Positions 26,878 to 38,275 of a DNA stretch of 64,000 nt are shown here, piece after piece. The stretch is from the NCBI GenBank assembly GCA_002785995.1, contig NHNV01000021.1, positions 1 to 64,000 of the forward strand, given 5' to 3'. The notes beneath the pieces were generated by a model, which was not told the origin of the DNA, did not search any database, and worked only from the letters and a program-made list of their open reading frames with translations. The first letter of the stretch is position 1. Each line of letters starts with the position of its first letter. Made by a program: the position numbers and the translations under genes. Source of the DNA: Mycosphaerelloides madeirae. Taxonomy: Eukaryota > Ascomycota > Dothideomycetes > Mycosphaerellales > Mycosphaerellaceae.

Positions 26878-29093
26878 ATGAACACAACAACCAGCGCCAT
26901 GTTACACTCAACCAGCGCGGCCAAAAAGGCCATCCAATGCCTGCCACGCGCCCGCAACTTCTCCTCTACGCCCTCCACCGCCGCAATCTCGCCCTACCGC
27001 AAGCAACAGACGGCCGTCGCGGCAGCATCACACACGCAGCAAAAGCCAGCTCGACGAAATGTATCAGACACCGCAACGCGATCCGCACAAGCCGCCGCTG
27101 CGCCGTCGCCCCAAAGGGCCGTGCCCAGCCCAGCATTCAATCGCGATGAGCCCAACATGCGCGATGTACAACCGCTGCAGCCATTTCGCCAGCCAGAGAT
27201 GGACCACAGCTTCGTCGGTATGACGGGTGGCGAGATCTTCCACGAGATGATGCTGAGGCACGGCGTCAAGCATGTCTGTACGTTCAATGCCTCTGGACAA
27301 TGGAATAAAAGGAAATGAGTCACATGAGCTAATTACACTTGCCAGTTGGATATCCTGGAGGCGCCATTCTGCCTGTATTCGACGCTATCTATAACAGCCC
27401 GCACTTTGATTTCATCCTGCCGAGACATGAGCAAGGAGCTGGCCACATGGCCGAGGGATACGCGCGAGCTTCTGGCAAGCCTGGTGTTGTCGTCGTGACA
27501 TCTGGCCCGGGAGCCACCAACACCGTGACACCCATGCAGGACGCCTTGATGGATGGCACTCCCATGGTTGTCTTCTGTGGACAGGTCGTCACCTCGGCCA
27601 TTGGATCAGATGCCTTCCAGGAGGCAGACACTGTGGGCATCTCTCGATCTTGCACAAAGTGGAACGTGATGGTTAAGAACGTTGCGGAATTGCCGAGAAG
27701 GATCAACGAGGCCTTCGAGATCGCAACATCCGGTCGACCTGGCCCAGTCTTGGTCGATCTTCCAAAGGATGTCACTGGTGGCAAGCTCACGCGACCAATT
27801 CCTATGCTTTCTTCTCTGCCGACCCACCCCTCAGCCGCTTCTGTGGCCGCTCGAGATCTTTCGCTGCGACAGCTGGACGGTAGCATCCGAAAATCTGCAA
27901 ATCTGATCAACGTGGCGAAGAAACCAGTCATTTACGCCGGCCAGGGTATTATGGGCCACCCGGACGGGCCCAAGATGCTGAAGCAATTGGCTGAGAAGTC
28001 TCAGATCCCAGTGACAACTACTCTCCAGGGCCTGGGCGGGTTCGACGAGCTGGATCCCAAGTCCTTGCACATGCTTGGAATGCATGGCTCAGCGTATGCC
28101 AACATGGCCATTCAAGAGGCTGACCTGATCATTGCCTTGGGAGCGCGCTTCGACGATCGTGTGACCGGTTCGATCCCTCGGTTTGCACCTCAAGCTCGTC
28201 TTGCAGCGTCTGAAGGCCGAGGTGGCATCATCCATTTCGACATCATGCCGAAGAACATCAACAAGGTCGTGCAGGCGACCGAGGCTGTTGAGGGTGATGT
28301 GACGGCGAACCTGAAGCTTCTTCTTCCACACGTCGAGTCAAGAACCTGGGAGCAGCGGAAAGAGTGGTTTGACCAGATCAATGCGTGGAAAGAGCGATTT
28401 CCGTGGGCCTACGAGAAGGAAGATGGTCCAGACGGCCCAATCAAGCCTCAGACCGTCATTTCCACCCTCTCAGACATGACCGCACACCGAAAAGCCGAAA
28501 CTTTCATTGCGACTGGTGTTGGCCAGCATCAAATGTGGACCGCTCAGCACTACCGATGGCGAACACCGCGCTCAATGATCACCTCCGGAGGTCTCGGTAC
28601 GATGGGCTACGGACTCCCCGCCGCCATTGGCGCCAAGGTCGCCGCACCAGAGAAGCTCGTAATCGACATCGACGGCGATGCGTCCTTCCTGATGACTCAA
28701 ACCGAGCTCGGCACAGCATCAGAATTCAATATCGGCGTAAAAGTCATCGTTCTGAACAACGAGGAGCAGGGAATGGTCACGCAATGGCAATCTCTTTTCT
28801 ATAGCGATCGATTCGCGCATACCCACCAGCGGAACCCGGATTTCGTCAAACTCTCCGAGGCAATGCACGTACCTGCGAGACGGACGACGAAGCTCGCGAC
28901 GCTGAAAGAGGATTTGCAGTGGTTGATCGAGGGCTCTGGCGAGGGTCCCGCTTTCTTGGAGGTGAAAGTCGATCAGAAGGTGCCGGTGTTGCCCATGGTA
29001 CCTGGTGGTAGCGCTCTGCACGAGTTCTTGGTGTATGATGAGACAAAGGAGAAAGAACGGAGAGAGCAGACTAGGAGAAGGTCTGGCCGGTAA
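26878..29093 (+). CDS. ILV2: Acetolactate synthase catalytic subunit, mitochondrial
   Basis: Exons 26878-27277 and 27346-29093 give 715 aa. The basic, Ser/Ala-rich N terminus is a mitochondrial presequence. Conserved blocks are VFGYPGGAILPVFDAI, RHEQGAGHMAEGYARASG with the catalytic Glu, TSGPGATN, KWNVMVK, SGRPGPVLVDLPKDV, and the ThDP motif GDGDASF..NNEEQG ahead of WQSLFY. The enzyme condenses two pyruvates, or pyruvate with 2-oxobutyrate, in the first shared step of valine, leucine and isoleucine synthesis; a separate small subunit (Ilv6) gives feedback control. In CGQVVTSAIG the residue that is Pro in yeast (GQVPTSAIG) is Val. Upstream TGACTCA sites suggest cross-pathway control. Confidence 0.97.
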
Positions 29094-29429
29094 AGAAACT
29101 GAACTGGTCGTTGATCGTATATTTCTGGGTCTTGCTTCTGGGCGTTTCGTTCTTGCATGGTGTTTGAGGGAGTTTAGCATTGGGTTGTGTATCAAGATGC
29201 CAGCGAAAAGGCGACACAAAAGTTCTCGCATGTATATTGAGAGGATTGAGCGCACGTTATTTATGCATCTGACCGAAAGAAATGGGAAAAGTTGCATACT
29301 TCCAATTGCTTTCACTCATTCCCTATTTGCCCGGATCCGGGGTATATATTGGTATCTATCATATTTAAACAAGGTCGTACGTAGCCTCTATCTCTATCGT
29401 CCGCTGGCGCTGCGAAAGCTTGACCCTCT
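29094..29429. other. Intergenic between convergent genes
   Basis: 336 bp joining the 3' ends of ILV2 and the helicase gene. No gene or repeat seen; probably both 3' UTRs. Confidence 0.6.
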
Positions 29430-31133
29430 TCATGCCTGAGCGCTGCCTTTACCACCTCCGCCTCTGCCACGGCCTCGTCCGCGACCGCCTCCGCCTCCGC
29501 GACCACCTCCACGTGAAGGCGGCGAAGTGTTCTTCTGAACTCCGGAAGGTCCTTGGCCCTGGCGACTAGGCTTCGAACCACGCTCTCTAGTGCCTATATT
29601 CAGACCTCGCACACCCTTCAGTCCCATCTTACCCACGACCATCTTGTCGATCACGGGCGTTTCGGTGCATCCCATCGCAGTTGCATACTCGTTCGCGAGC
29701 TCGACGAGACCTCCAGTATCCAGACGCAGATTCTTCATAAAAGTCTTGTGGAAGCCGAGGTAGGCTTGGTAGGCTTTGTCTTTCGCGGTCTGGTCGACGG
29801 AAGCCATGGCTTGCCGGGCGCTGGGTGCCCATTGGGCTGCAGGGCCGGAAATGTCGACTGGGTAGGCTTTGATCGGGAGATGCCTGTTGATGTTGACGAA
29901 GTACTTCTCGCGGTCGGTGAGCATGATGATGGCTCTTCCTTCGGTTCCGGCGCGGGCTGTCCGGCCTACGCGGTGGACGTACTGCTCGCCGTTGGAGGGG
30001 AGACCGACTTGGATGACGTGGCTGACGGCAGGGAAGTCCATACCTCTACCGATGACATCTGAGGCGAACATGAGACCGATGGGCACCTTCTTGAACTCAT
30101 CGGTGGTCTTGGTGCGGACATTCTGGTTGAGGCGCGAATGCAGTTCGTAGACTTTGATGCCGGCGTTGGCGTAGAGGACCTGGAAGACGTCGTGCATGAG
30201 AGCGACGCCGTTGGCGGTGGTGCCGAAGATGATGGCTTTGAACTCGTGTGGCGACTGTTGGCGTTCCTGCTCGAGCACAGCGAACAGACTAGTGAAGGTT
30301 GATGAGACGTCCGGGATGACGACGGAAAATTGGGCTACAGCATCTATCGTGGGCACGTCGTTGGGATCGACTGTGGTGATGTGAGTATGTCCGGGCTTCA
30401 AAACTCTGCCAAGGACGTTCTTAATCTTTTCAGGCATGGTGGCGCTGAAGCACATCCCCTGCCATCCCTTGTGCTTGGGAGGCAGACGTTGCAGGATTTG
30501 CGTGATGGCGGGCAGAAAACCAGACTCGAGCATGGTGTCGGCCTCGTCGAGGATGAGTGTACGCAGTTCGTTGAACTTATCCGCAACGTAGTCGTCGCTG
30601 AGGTAGTCGTTCAATCGACCTGGGGTGGCGACCAGGACCGTAGGCTTGCCGTTGAGGAACTGTTTGAGGTGGGTGTCCTTCTTGGTTCCACCAAACGCAG
30701 TATGGCACTCGAGGCTTGGCTTGATGTGCGAAGTCAACATATCGCATTCTGATTTGATCTGCAATGCAAGCTCGCGCGTGGGCGAGACGATGAGGACGCT
30801 GACGCTTCCGGCAGGAGCGAAGCCAGTCTCCGTGAGCAGACTGTTTAGCACAGGCAGAAGGAACGCAATAGTCTTTCCAGTGCCGGTCTTGGCTTGGACT
30901 AGACAGTCAGCGCGGTAGTTGGGCAGGTCAGAGAGCACTTTCTCCTGCACAGGCGACATGTTGGTGTAACCCCTCTGCGCCAGTGCGTTCAGCAGAGGTT
31001 GTTGAAGCCTCGAAGACATAGTGGCGTAGGTCGCGCCCATCTGGGCGACCGGCATCTGATTCCCAGCCATCTTCTTTAACGTGGAAAGGGTGTGTTTGGT
31101 GGTCGTGTTTTGAGCGAACACGATGATGTTCAT
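29430..31133 (-). CDS. MSS116: Mss116-type DEAD-box RNA helicase
   Basis: An intronless frame of 567 aa with the helicase motifs in order: a Q-motif region, AKTGTGKT (near residue 83), PTREL, FGG, TPGR, DEAD (near 196), SAT, the RGMDFP block and HRVGRTAR. The domain 2 extension before a Gly/Arg-rich RGG tail (SRGGGRGGGGGRGRGRG) matches mitochondrial Mss116, which remodels group I and II introns and aids mitochondrial translation. The first 40 residues are weakly basic and could be a presequence. A TTTTTCAG acceptor just upstream hints at a spliced leader exon, so the start is uncertain. Confidence 0.88.
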   Translation of the reverse strand: MNIIVFAQNTTTKHTLSTLKKMAGNQMPVAQMGATYATMSSRLQQPLLNALAQRGYTNMSPVQEKVLSDLPNYRADCLVQAKTGTGKTIAFLLPVLNSLLTETGFAPAGSVSVLIVSPTRELALQIKSECDMLTSHIKPSLECHTAFGGTKKDTHLKQFLNGKPTVLVATPGRLNDYLSDDYVADKFNELRTLILDEADTMLESGFLPAITQILQRLPPKHKGWQGMCFSATMPEKIKNVLGRVLKPGHTHITTVDPNDVPTIDAVAQFSVVIPDVSSTFTSLFAVLEQERQQSPHEFKAIIFGTTANGVALMHDVFQVLYANAGIKVYELHSRLNQNVRTKTTDEFKKVPIGLMFASDVIGRGMDFPAVSHVIQVGLPSNGEQYVHRVGRTARAGTEGRAIIMLTDREKYFVNINRHLPIKAYPVDISGPAAQWAPSARQAMASVDQTAKDKAYQAYLGFHKTFMKNLRLDTGGLVELANEYATAMGCTETPVIDKMVVGKMGLKGVRGLNIGTRERGSKPSRQGQGPSGVQKNTSPPSRGGGRGGGGGRGRGRGRGGGGKGSAQA

Positions 31134-31759
31134 GTTGTTTGGCAGCAGACAAGGGATCTGAAAAAGTGAAGTTGACGAGTTACGACTAGCGTGGTAGCCT
31201 AATTTCTAAGGCATAAATCAAGTCGCGACTTCTCGCTCTTCGGCCTCCTTTCTCCTTTCTTCCTTCCTCGACCATCGATCATCGATTTCGATTGTCCGCC
31301 ATCTTCCAGACCAGACGGGGCCAGCATTTACTCGTCTCTCATTGATAGCCGATGTTGAAGCAAGTCATAGGGATTCCCTCCGAAGCAGCTGCCGCAGGTG
31401 GCAGCATGCTCGGCCATCATTATCGGCAGGAACGTTCGACGAACGACTTTCAGAATCCTTCACCTTGAAACGCATCTGGTACAAGTATGAAATGATTTAA
31501 AAGGCTCATGGCGATGAGACGGACCCAATTGGTGGAACACTCAATGCACGAATTACCCCGGCTAAATCTGGAGCCCCCAAACGACGCCTCCTCCGCATTC
31601 TCATATGCACTCCATATGGACTGACGACGCTACTCCGCATCTCCATATCGACTTGCCTGCAATCACTCATCATTGTTATACTGATCGACCAGCAAGTATA
31701 TATCAGTCTTGGCTCTTCCCATGCCTTTGCTAGGATGCACGTCTCAACCATCGCTAACC
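31134..31759. other. Divergent promoter, helicase and pectinesterase
   Basis: About 630 bp with no supported gene. Pyrimidine-rich tracts lie near 31225-31270 (helicase side). A TATA-like AAGTATATATCAG at about 31694 precedes the pectinesterase start. Confidence 0.5.
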
Positions 31760-33165
31760 ATGATTCGACTGTGTTTGTTCAGTTTCTTACTGGTGGGAGT
31801 CAAGTCTACACTCTCCTTCAATCGTGCTGCATGCCAGGCGCCAACTCTGGACTTACTGCGAGGATGTCCTGAAAACACACTCCTCGTCGGAACAAACCAG
31901 ACCTTTAAGAGCGTCCAAGCCGCAGTCTTGAGCATCCCGGACAACACCACACCCTACGCGATCCTCGTCCTTCCGGGAAATTACACCGAACAAATCAACA
32001 TAACACGCCAAGCTCCCTTGACTCTCCTCGGCCAAACCAGACATCCCAACGATGCCTCCCTAAACACCGTCAACATCATCTGGCACAACGCAACCGGGAC
32101 AGCCACAACAGGAACCTACGACAACGCATATACGAGTACGCTCACTATCGCTCCCACCCTCAACTCCAGCTTGACTGGCTCGGGTTCCACAGGGAACACC
32201 GTGCCACCCGACACACCCTTCGGCAACGAGAACTTCCGCGCCTACAACCTCAACCTCATCAACGATTACCTTCCCTACTCCGCCGGACCGAGCTTGGCTC
32301 TCAGCGTTAGCTACGCCAACGCAGGCTTCTACTACACCCAATTCCTGAGCTATCAAGACACGGTACGAACCCTAACGATGCTACTTGCCCAACTTCTGCT
32401 GACGAACTTCCACAATCAGGTCTACATCGGCAAACTAGGCAACGCCTACATGTCCAACTGCATCATAGCCGGGCAGACAGACTTCCTCTGTACGTCTCTT
32501 TCCCTGCCCTCTCTATCCCAAAGCTGACACTTCTCCGTTAGACGGCTTCGGAACCCTCTGGATAACCTCCTCCACCCTCCTCCTCCGCAGCTGCGGCGGC
32601 GGCATAACCGCCTGGAAAGGCACAAACACCACTTTCCCCAACGCATATGGTATCCAGTCTTCTCCGCCCTCTGTCCCTCCTCCAACTTCAATCCTGACCT
32701 AACACAGGAGTCTACATCCACAACTCCCGAATCCGCGCAGCAAACGCAACCCTAACCAACCTCACCCACCGCTGCGCCCTTGGCAGACCTTGGAATGCGC
32801 AGATGAGAAGCATTTTTGCGAATAATAATCTCGATGACAGCATCCTGCCAGCAGGTTACATCGAGTGGAGTGCCACGGATCCAAGGGTTGGGTCGAGTCA
32901 GTACCTACCCTCCTCTTGGCTTTGGGAATTGGATTTAGCATGTGATGCCCAAGGTGGACGCTGACTTGTGATAGACACGACTCTCGCCGAGTATCACGAC
33001 TACGGACCTGGTTTCAACCTGACGGCGCGACGGGAAGGTAAAGTCACAATCGAATTGACGGCGAAGCAGTATGCGAAATACGATTTTCCTGCCCGGGTCT
33101 TCCAATTTGCCTTCTCCGGGGAGTTTGGAAATACAGCTTGGATCGACGAGAAACCTCAAGCATGA
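31760..33165 (+). CDS. Pectin methylesterase, secreted (CE8)
   Basis: Five exons, 31760-32362, 32420-32489, 32542-32649, 32708-32896 and 32975-33165, total 1161 nt (386 aa). A signal peptide (MIRLCLFSFLLVGVKS) is followed by a right-handed beta-helix. Family residues visible are the SYQDTVYIG block with its Asp, TDFLYGFG with the second Asp, and CALGRPW with Arg and Trp. The end, NTTLAEYHDYGPG, is typical of fungal pectinesterases. The enzyme removes methyl groups from homogalacturonan in plant cell walls, preparing it for other pectinases. The last donor is read as GTCAGT because it restores NTTLAEY; its unusual sequence makes that junction less certain. Confidence 0.9.
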
Positions 33166-33860
33166 AAACAATTCGCAAAAAAGCCATCAGGGGTATCATA
33201 CGTCGTGTTCCTACACACATACTTTAGTACATACTCCTATTCTTACAACAACTGCCGTGGTCGTCCATCATTGCCTCATTCCGAAGGATAAGCAACAAAA
33301 GTAACGATATGTCTCCGCGACAAACACGGCATCTTCGGAAAACTCGAGGAGAACTCAACCTCTCAGCTCTCAAGCTGTCGTTTCGTTCCAACAGATACCC
33401 AGACGCCGCCAAGCGCTGGCTCCACACCGCCTCTTGGAACCTTGGCTTGGCAGCCACGCGAACTGCTCGTGGCGCCTGACTCTGCAGCGGACGCTGCCCG
33501 ACAACAAGCATTTCTCGCACTACGTTTCCTTTCCAGCTGTCAAATTGCGCAGTTCAGTTCGCAGAGCCTAGAACGTGCAAATGTTGGTGCGTCTCGAACA
33601 TGTGGATTTCTTCAGCTGGCGCGGATGTCCTTTCTGCAATCATCCCGGCGCCACAGTAAGAAAAGGCTGGCGCTTGAGTAATCGTACAGCGAAGCCTAGA
33701 ACGCCATGCATCAAATAGGCGGCCCGCCAAGCCAAATCCTTCAAGGCCCGATCCTTCGCCAGGTGTGTCAGGCGTGTGAAAGGTCGCCTTTCCCAGAATG
33801 GTCAATGATCTGCAGCCTCTTTCGTCGAGGGAATCGATTCCTTGCTTTGGGTGGGATGTC
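33166..33860. other. Intergenic, convergent 3' ends
   Basis: About 700 bp between the pectinesterase and the next reverse-strand gene. Frames of about 100 aa lack protein-like character. Nothing else seen. Confidence 0.5.
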
Positions 33861-34490
33861 TCATGCAATCTTGAAGAGGGACGTGGTGAATTTGCCCGAT
33901 ACTCGCTTTTTCCAGGTCTGTGTGAAGCTGGAGATGGAGCTGGAGTGCCGCAGACGAATTGGTCCTGCTTGGTCTCCGCTGCTGTCTCTCCTGTACGACG
34001 ACTGATTGCTTTCCACGCGTGCGATGGCAGTCGAGTACGTGGGAACGTTCTTCCTGGCGGAGGGCAGTGTGTCGTAATGGGTAGATGCCAGGTAAAGGTG
34101 GATGCGATTGTTCATGTCGCGGGCTCGTTGTGATCGTTCCAACTCCAGGCCGGAGATGCTGATTTGGCGATCCAGAGGAGTCAAGGTCCCGTTATTGTCG
34201 ATAGTACCGCAGCTTCCTCGTCGATTGACAGGTGTCATGCCCATCTCTGAAATGGTTGGCGACGATGCGACGGAACTAGCGGACGACATGCTACCGAAGA
34301 GCTTGTGCGTAGAAGTGTCGTAGTCACCACCGCTGCAGAAAGGGCATCCATCAACGCGACTCTCCCAGCCTTCGAGTCGGAGCTTTTGAGGGCAGTTGGC
34401 GAGATGGTTTCCTGGATGGCAGGGCCGCAGAAGATGATACCAGCGATGAGAGCACGACTGTGTCGATACGTTGAGGCCGGCGACGCACAT
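33861..34490 (-). CDS. Conserved fungal protein with Cys-His motif
   Basis: From MCVAGLNVSTQSCSHRWYHL, the preferred start, the frame gives 209 aa. The N-terminal third carries Cys and His pairs in CSHRW, RPCHPGNHLANCP and GCPFCSGG, a spacing that could bind zinc. The remainder is Ser-rich and polar, with basic C-terminal residues. This short N-terminal block followed by disorder recurs in Pezizomycotina proteins without known function. The upstream in-frame extension to 34781 looks non-coding. It could instead be the last exon of a longer gene. Confidence 0.6.
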   Translation of the reverse strand: MCVAGLNVSTQSCSHRWYHLLRPCHPGNHLANCPQKLRLEGWESRVDGCPFCSGGDYDTSTHKLFGSMSSASSVASSPTISEMGMTPVNRRGSCGTIDNNGTLTPLDRQISISGLELERSQRARDMNNRIHLYLASTHYDTLPSARKNVPTYSTAIARVESNQSSYRRDSSGDQAGPIRLRHSSSISSFTQTWKKRVSGKFTTSLFKIA

Positions 34491-37400
34491 GCTAGGCTTG
34501 CGGTGAAGTGTAGTTCTCCAGCTTTTTGGGGGAGCGGAGAAGAAAGGCTGGGGTTGATGAACGAGTGTGGGTCGCGGTTTGGTGCTATAAGCGCGGTTCC
34601 AGATGGCTAGTCGCAAGCTGCAGATACCAAGAGTCGGGCTCGTCAGGCTATAGCTGAGGTGCTCTGCCACCTGAGCCCAGACAATACCAGCAGCTCCCTG
34701 AATGAGCGTATGGCGGACGACGCTGTTTGTTTGGTTGATGGGAATGGATGCAGCCGCTGGGATGAGTCGTGTGAGGTGCAACCAAACGAGGATGCCTGTT
34801 AGTCGTCTTGTCGCCCGGTTTAGGCGGGGTACACGGTGTCTTGTAGGTCAGGCGGGAGCGCGACGATCGAGCATGCCAAGTGCAGTGTAATGCGATGGGG
34901 GCTGGTGTTGATGGAAGGCGACGATGTCGTAGCTCGTAGACTGGATGTCGCATGTGGCTCAGGAAGGAAGCTACTGCCCAACTTTATTGACCGTCACTGC
35001 AGCTGCTGTTCTTGTTTGGGGCGGTGCGACCGTGTTGCGATGCAGATCCAGAGACGGCAGTTGCGACTGGACGACGCTGCAGTGGATGGCGAGCGATGAA
35101 GTAGGGCGACTGGCTGGCTGGATGGAACGTCGGCTGGTGGCGGAGGTGGGAGTTCAGTCAGGCTGTCAGAGATGATGCGGCAGCGTGTCTTCTTGTCTTG
35201 GGTCCAGTGAAATAGTGTCATAGCAGTCGGGTCGGTAAGCAGGGATCCTAGGCAAGGAACTGTGTCACTATCCAGTCGGCGGCGGTGGCAGGTCGTCAAA
35301 TGCAAGACAGACAGAGCGGCGGGGCGGGCGTTCTCTCGTGTTTATCAGATCCTGTGAAAATACCGTTGGCGCCCAAAACCAAGTGGATTGGGACCCCTAT
35401 TCTACAAAATGATGCCCACGTTGCGCAAAGCCGCCTGTTGTAGCACCAACGTCGGTCCTGGCTGTATCTGGCCTGATCAGTAACTTATCTCCCGTCGCGA
35501 GTTGGAACAACAGCTGAAGGACAGCGACTTACCCCTGTAAATAACACACAATTCGATCCATCCCCGAATCCTTTATCTCTCTTACACCTCCCCTCAGCAT
35601 CCATCCCACGCTGCTCGCAGACACTGCCGAACAAAGCCAGGCCACAGGGCGGTGTTAGAACGGGTCGATGGCGCTGGCAACAACGTAAATCCAGCTTGCC
35701 GGCTAATCAATCTGGTCACCTTAGCTCTGACTTCCCGACCGGGCCAGCCAACCCGCCCGGTAGAAGGTGCGTTAGCAGGCCGTAGCGTCGGGAGTCGTAA
35801 GAAATCCAAAATCCTCCTCTCGTTGTCCTCCTATTGTTGCCCTGCTTCCATTATCGGCTTCGGTCTGGACACCGCTCCTCCGTCCATCCAAGTACTGTTC
35901 CACTGCGCAGAGGCCAAGGCTGCAAGCACAGCAGCAAGCACCTCTTAGCACTCCCGAATTCGCACGTGGGCTTCAGGCCGAGCCTTCCTGCGCCCACGTA
36001 CCTTTTCCCGGAAGCGCACCTGTCACTTCCGATGCACCTTCGGCCTGTGTTACACCTCTCACCAAGTTGTCGCTCCAAATCTCACTTCCTTGGTCGCATC
36101 CCAAATCTACGACGCCTTCTGACTCTGCCTGCCGTGATATATCACGCCAGCCGGATTTTACCCTCGTCTATTCGACACGTATCTTGACTCTGAGAAGAAT
36201 TCCAGAACCGTTCCACCGTCTCCAAGCGACCTCCACACGGAACCGAAATTCTAATCTCGTCCCATCTGTACCGCGGCTAGGGAAGAAATCTCATTGTCCA
36301 AAGAGGGAGCCAGCTCCGCGGCCTTCTTACCCACTCGGCAGCTTGCATCTGCTGTCTATCGCTCACCGCGACTTTGCTTAGCAACGAGGCTTGCCCATCC
36401 CGCGCACGTGTCAACCTGGACTGGTTCCATGGGAAAAAGCTGTGACACACGAGAGCCTCATCGTCCTCAACAACGAAAAGAAGTTTGTCTTCGCATCCCG
36501 CGCTAGAACGACACAATTCCAAGGAACCGGAAGCGCTCCCCGCCTTACCGGCGTCGAAGAACTTGTCGAGGCCGCTAAAGTAAAGTGGAGACAGGAATTT
36601 GATTATTGGGCAGCAAAGATGAGACCGCCGAAGATTATGGAGACCTCACTTACGAATTTCTGTTCACATGACGACGAGACAAATTTCTAGCAGTCTCTGT
36701 TCAAGGGAGGATCGTATCGTCGATTGCTACCAGTGCCAGCGTTTTACCGGTTTGAAGCGATACTATCTCCGGGATTGATAAGGAGCTACTGCCAACTTGT
36801 CTGCGGTGAACGATGCTGACAGGCTAGGATAGCTGTACGGATGGAGCAGGCTTTATGACTCCAGTCCAACAACACATTCGAATGGTGCCAAACGTCGCGA
36901 ACGATACGGCGTTCCCTTCGACCGCGACGTCGCCGGTTGTCGTGCACTCACTCTCATTGGTATCATCTTTGGCGAGAGACTTTACGCCAACTCGCCTTCT
37001 GCAATAATAGACATGCTGTGAAGGCGAGAAGCCATATGTGTTTGATTGTAGCTATAGCAGGATGACGAGCAGCGGTCGACAATACCACGCGCGGGTACCA
37101 CGGACAGAAAGAGTGAAGACCAGAACGATTTCCTGAGCCATGGCTTTAGGCCTCTTTACCAAGGAAGTGACAGTATCGACAAAAGGACGAGGTTCGTTTG
37201 CATTCCATTCACTTTTCAAACCAGTTAACAATCTTTCATTTGATTTTCGCCATGTGCACCAAGTCGCCTTGGTCATCCACTTGGTCACGGCCAGCCGGAT
37301 CTTCGTAGGACATACATACACAGCACGTGGCAGATGGACCAGTGGTACCCTTCATGTCGACCCGCCACGCTGCCTCATCGAGCCAGCGCTCCCTCAGTCC

Positions 37401-37626
37401 ATCTCATTCTTATGCTCATATCGTATCCACAACTGAGTCACACTCGCAACGAGAAGGCCAGGCGACCAGCGCCTAAATTTTCCCCTGTCTACTCGCATCC
37501 CACCTGCAAGTGAAATTACACCAAGATCAGCTCAAAATCCCCAAGAAACCAAAAGAAGGAGAGGAAAGGAAATTATTTCAGAAGCATTTACAAGAAATCA
37601 CTCTCAGTCATCTTGATCATCATCAC
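34491..37626. other. Gene-poor 3.1-kb stretch
   Basis: No gene I can support. A frame on the plus strand at 36391-36690 has a protein-like part (ESLIVLNNEKKFVFASRAR, LVEAAKVKWRQEFDYW) and might be an exon, but I found no start or partner exon. 34900-35330 is likely the upstream region of the previous gene. Pyrimidine-rich tracts near 35800-36200 resemble a promoter. No repeat or transposon was recognised. Confidence 0.4.
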
Positions 37627-37878
37627 TCAACCATGAAAATGCACTAACCTCTTCCCACCCCCCTCTCCCGCTCTCCTCGCCCACTCCTCATGGTCCTCCC
37701 GCCTCTGATAAAAAACACCCGGATCCGCCGCCGTGAACGAATTGGTCGAATTGACGCGCTTGAGCGCGATGCGCAGCAGACCTTCGGTTTGTCGCTCGCG
37801 GTCGCGGGAGGCGAGTTTGGCGGCTTTGCGGTCACGGCGTTGAGCGCGGGTTTGGCGGATGAGGGTGAGGAGGTACAT
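37627..37878 (-). CDS. Small hypothetical protein
   Basis: From MYLLTLIRQTRAQRRDRKAA the frame gives 83 aa: a basic amphipathic helix with many Arg and Lys, then RIALKRVNSTNSFTAADPGV and FYQRREDHEEWARRAGEGG. The ADPGVFYQRREDHEEW block looks conserved rather than random. No function is known. The last residues follow a GTTAGT that could be a donor, so a further exon may be missing. The frame upstream of the chosen Met is His/Pro-rich and unlikely to be coding. Confidence 0.4.
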   Translation of the reverse strand: MYLLTLIRQTRAQRRDRKAAKLASRDRERQTEGLLRIALKRVNSTNSFTAADPGVFYQRREDHEEWARRAGEGGGKRLVHFHG

Positions 37879-38275
37879 GCTTCTGTCGCTGTGATATTGA
37901 TGGATGGTGGAGAAAAAGTGGTGATGGAGGTGGTGCTGGTGGAAGCCGGTTTGAGGGTGAGTTTGACAACCCCTGTCTTGTGCTACAGTGGTGGAGGAAG
38001 CTGGTTGGTGAGAGCGTGCTGGGGTACGTGGGTGATTGTCGGAGAGATCTGGAAGGAAGCGAGAAGCGAGCGGAGGTATAAGAGGAAGAGTTGAATGAAA
38101 TGCGCAATTTGAAGGAAGATGCATTTATTCATGCAATACTATTATTGCAAAGATCTGAGACCGGTGACGAGATCGCGCTCATTGCAGTGAATAAGAAGCC
38201 AAACTTTTCCTTCGAAGCAGGGAAATCTTCGAGAAGAGGCACGCACGTACAGGCTCAGACGGCAGAACGATGCGT
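37879..38275. other. Intergenic
   Basis: Nearly 400 bp without a supported gene, between two reverse-strand genes. Confidence 0.5.
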
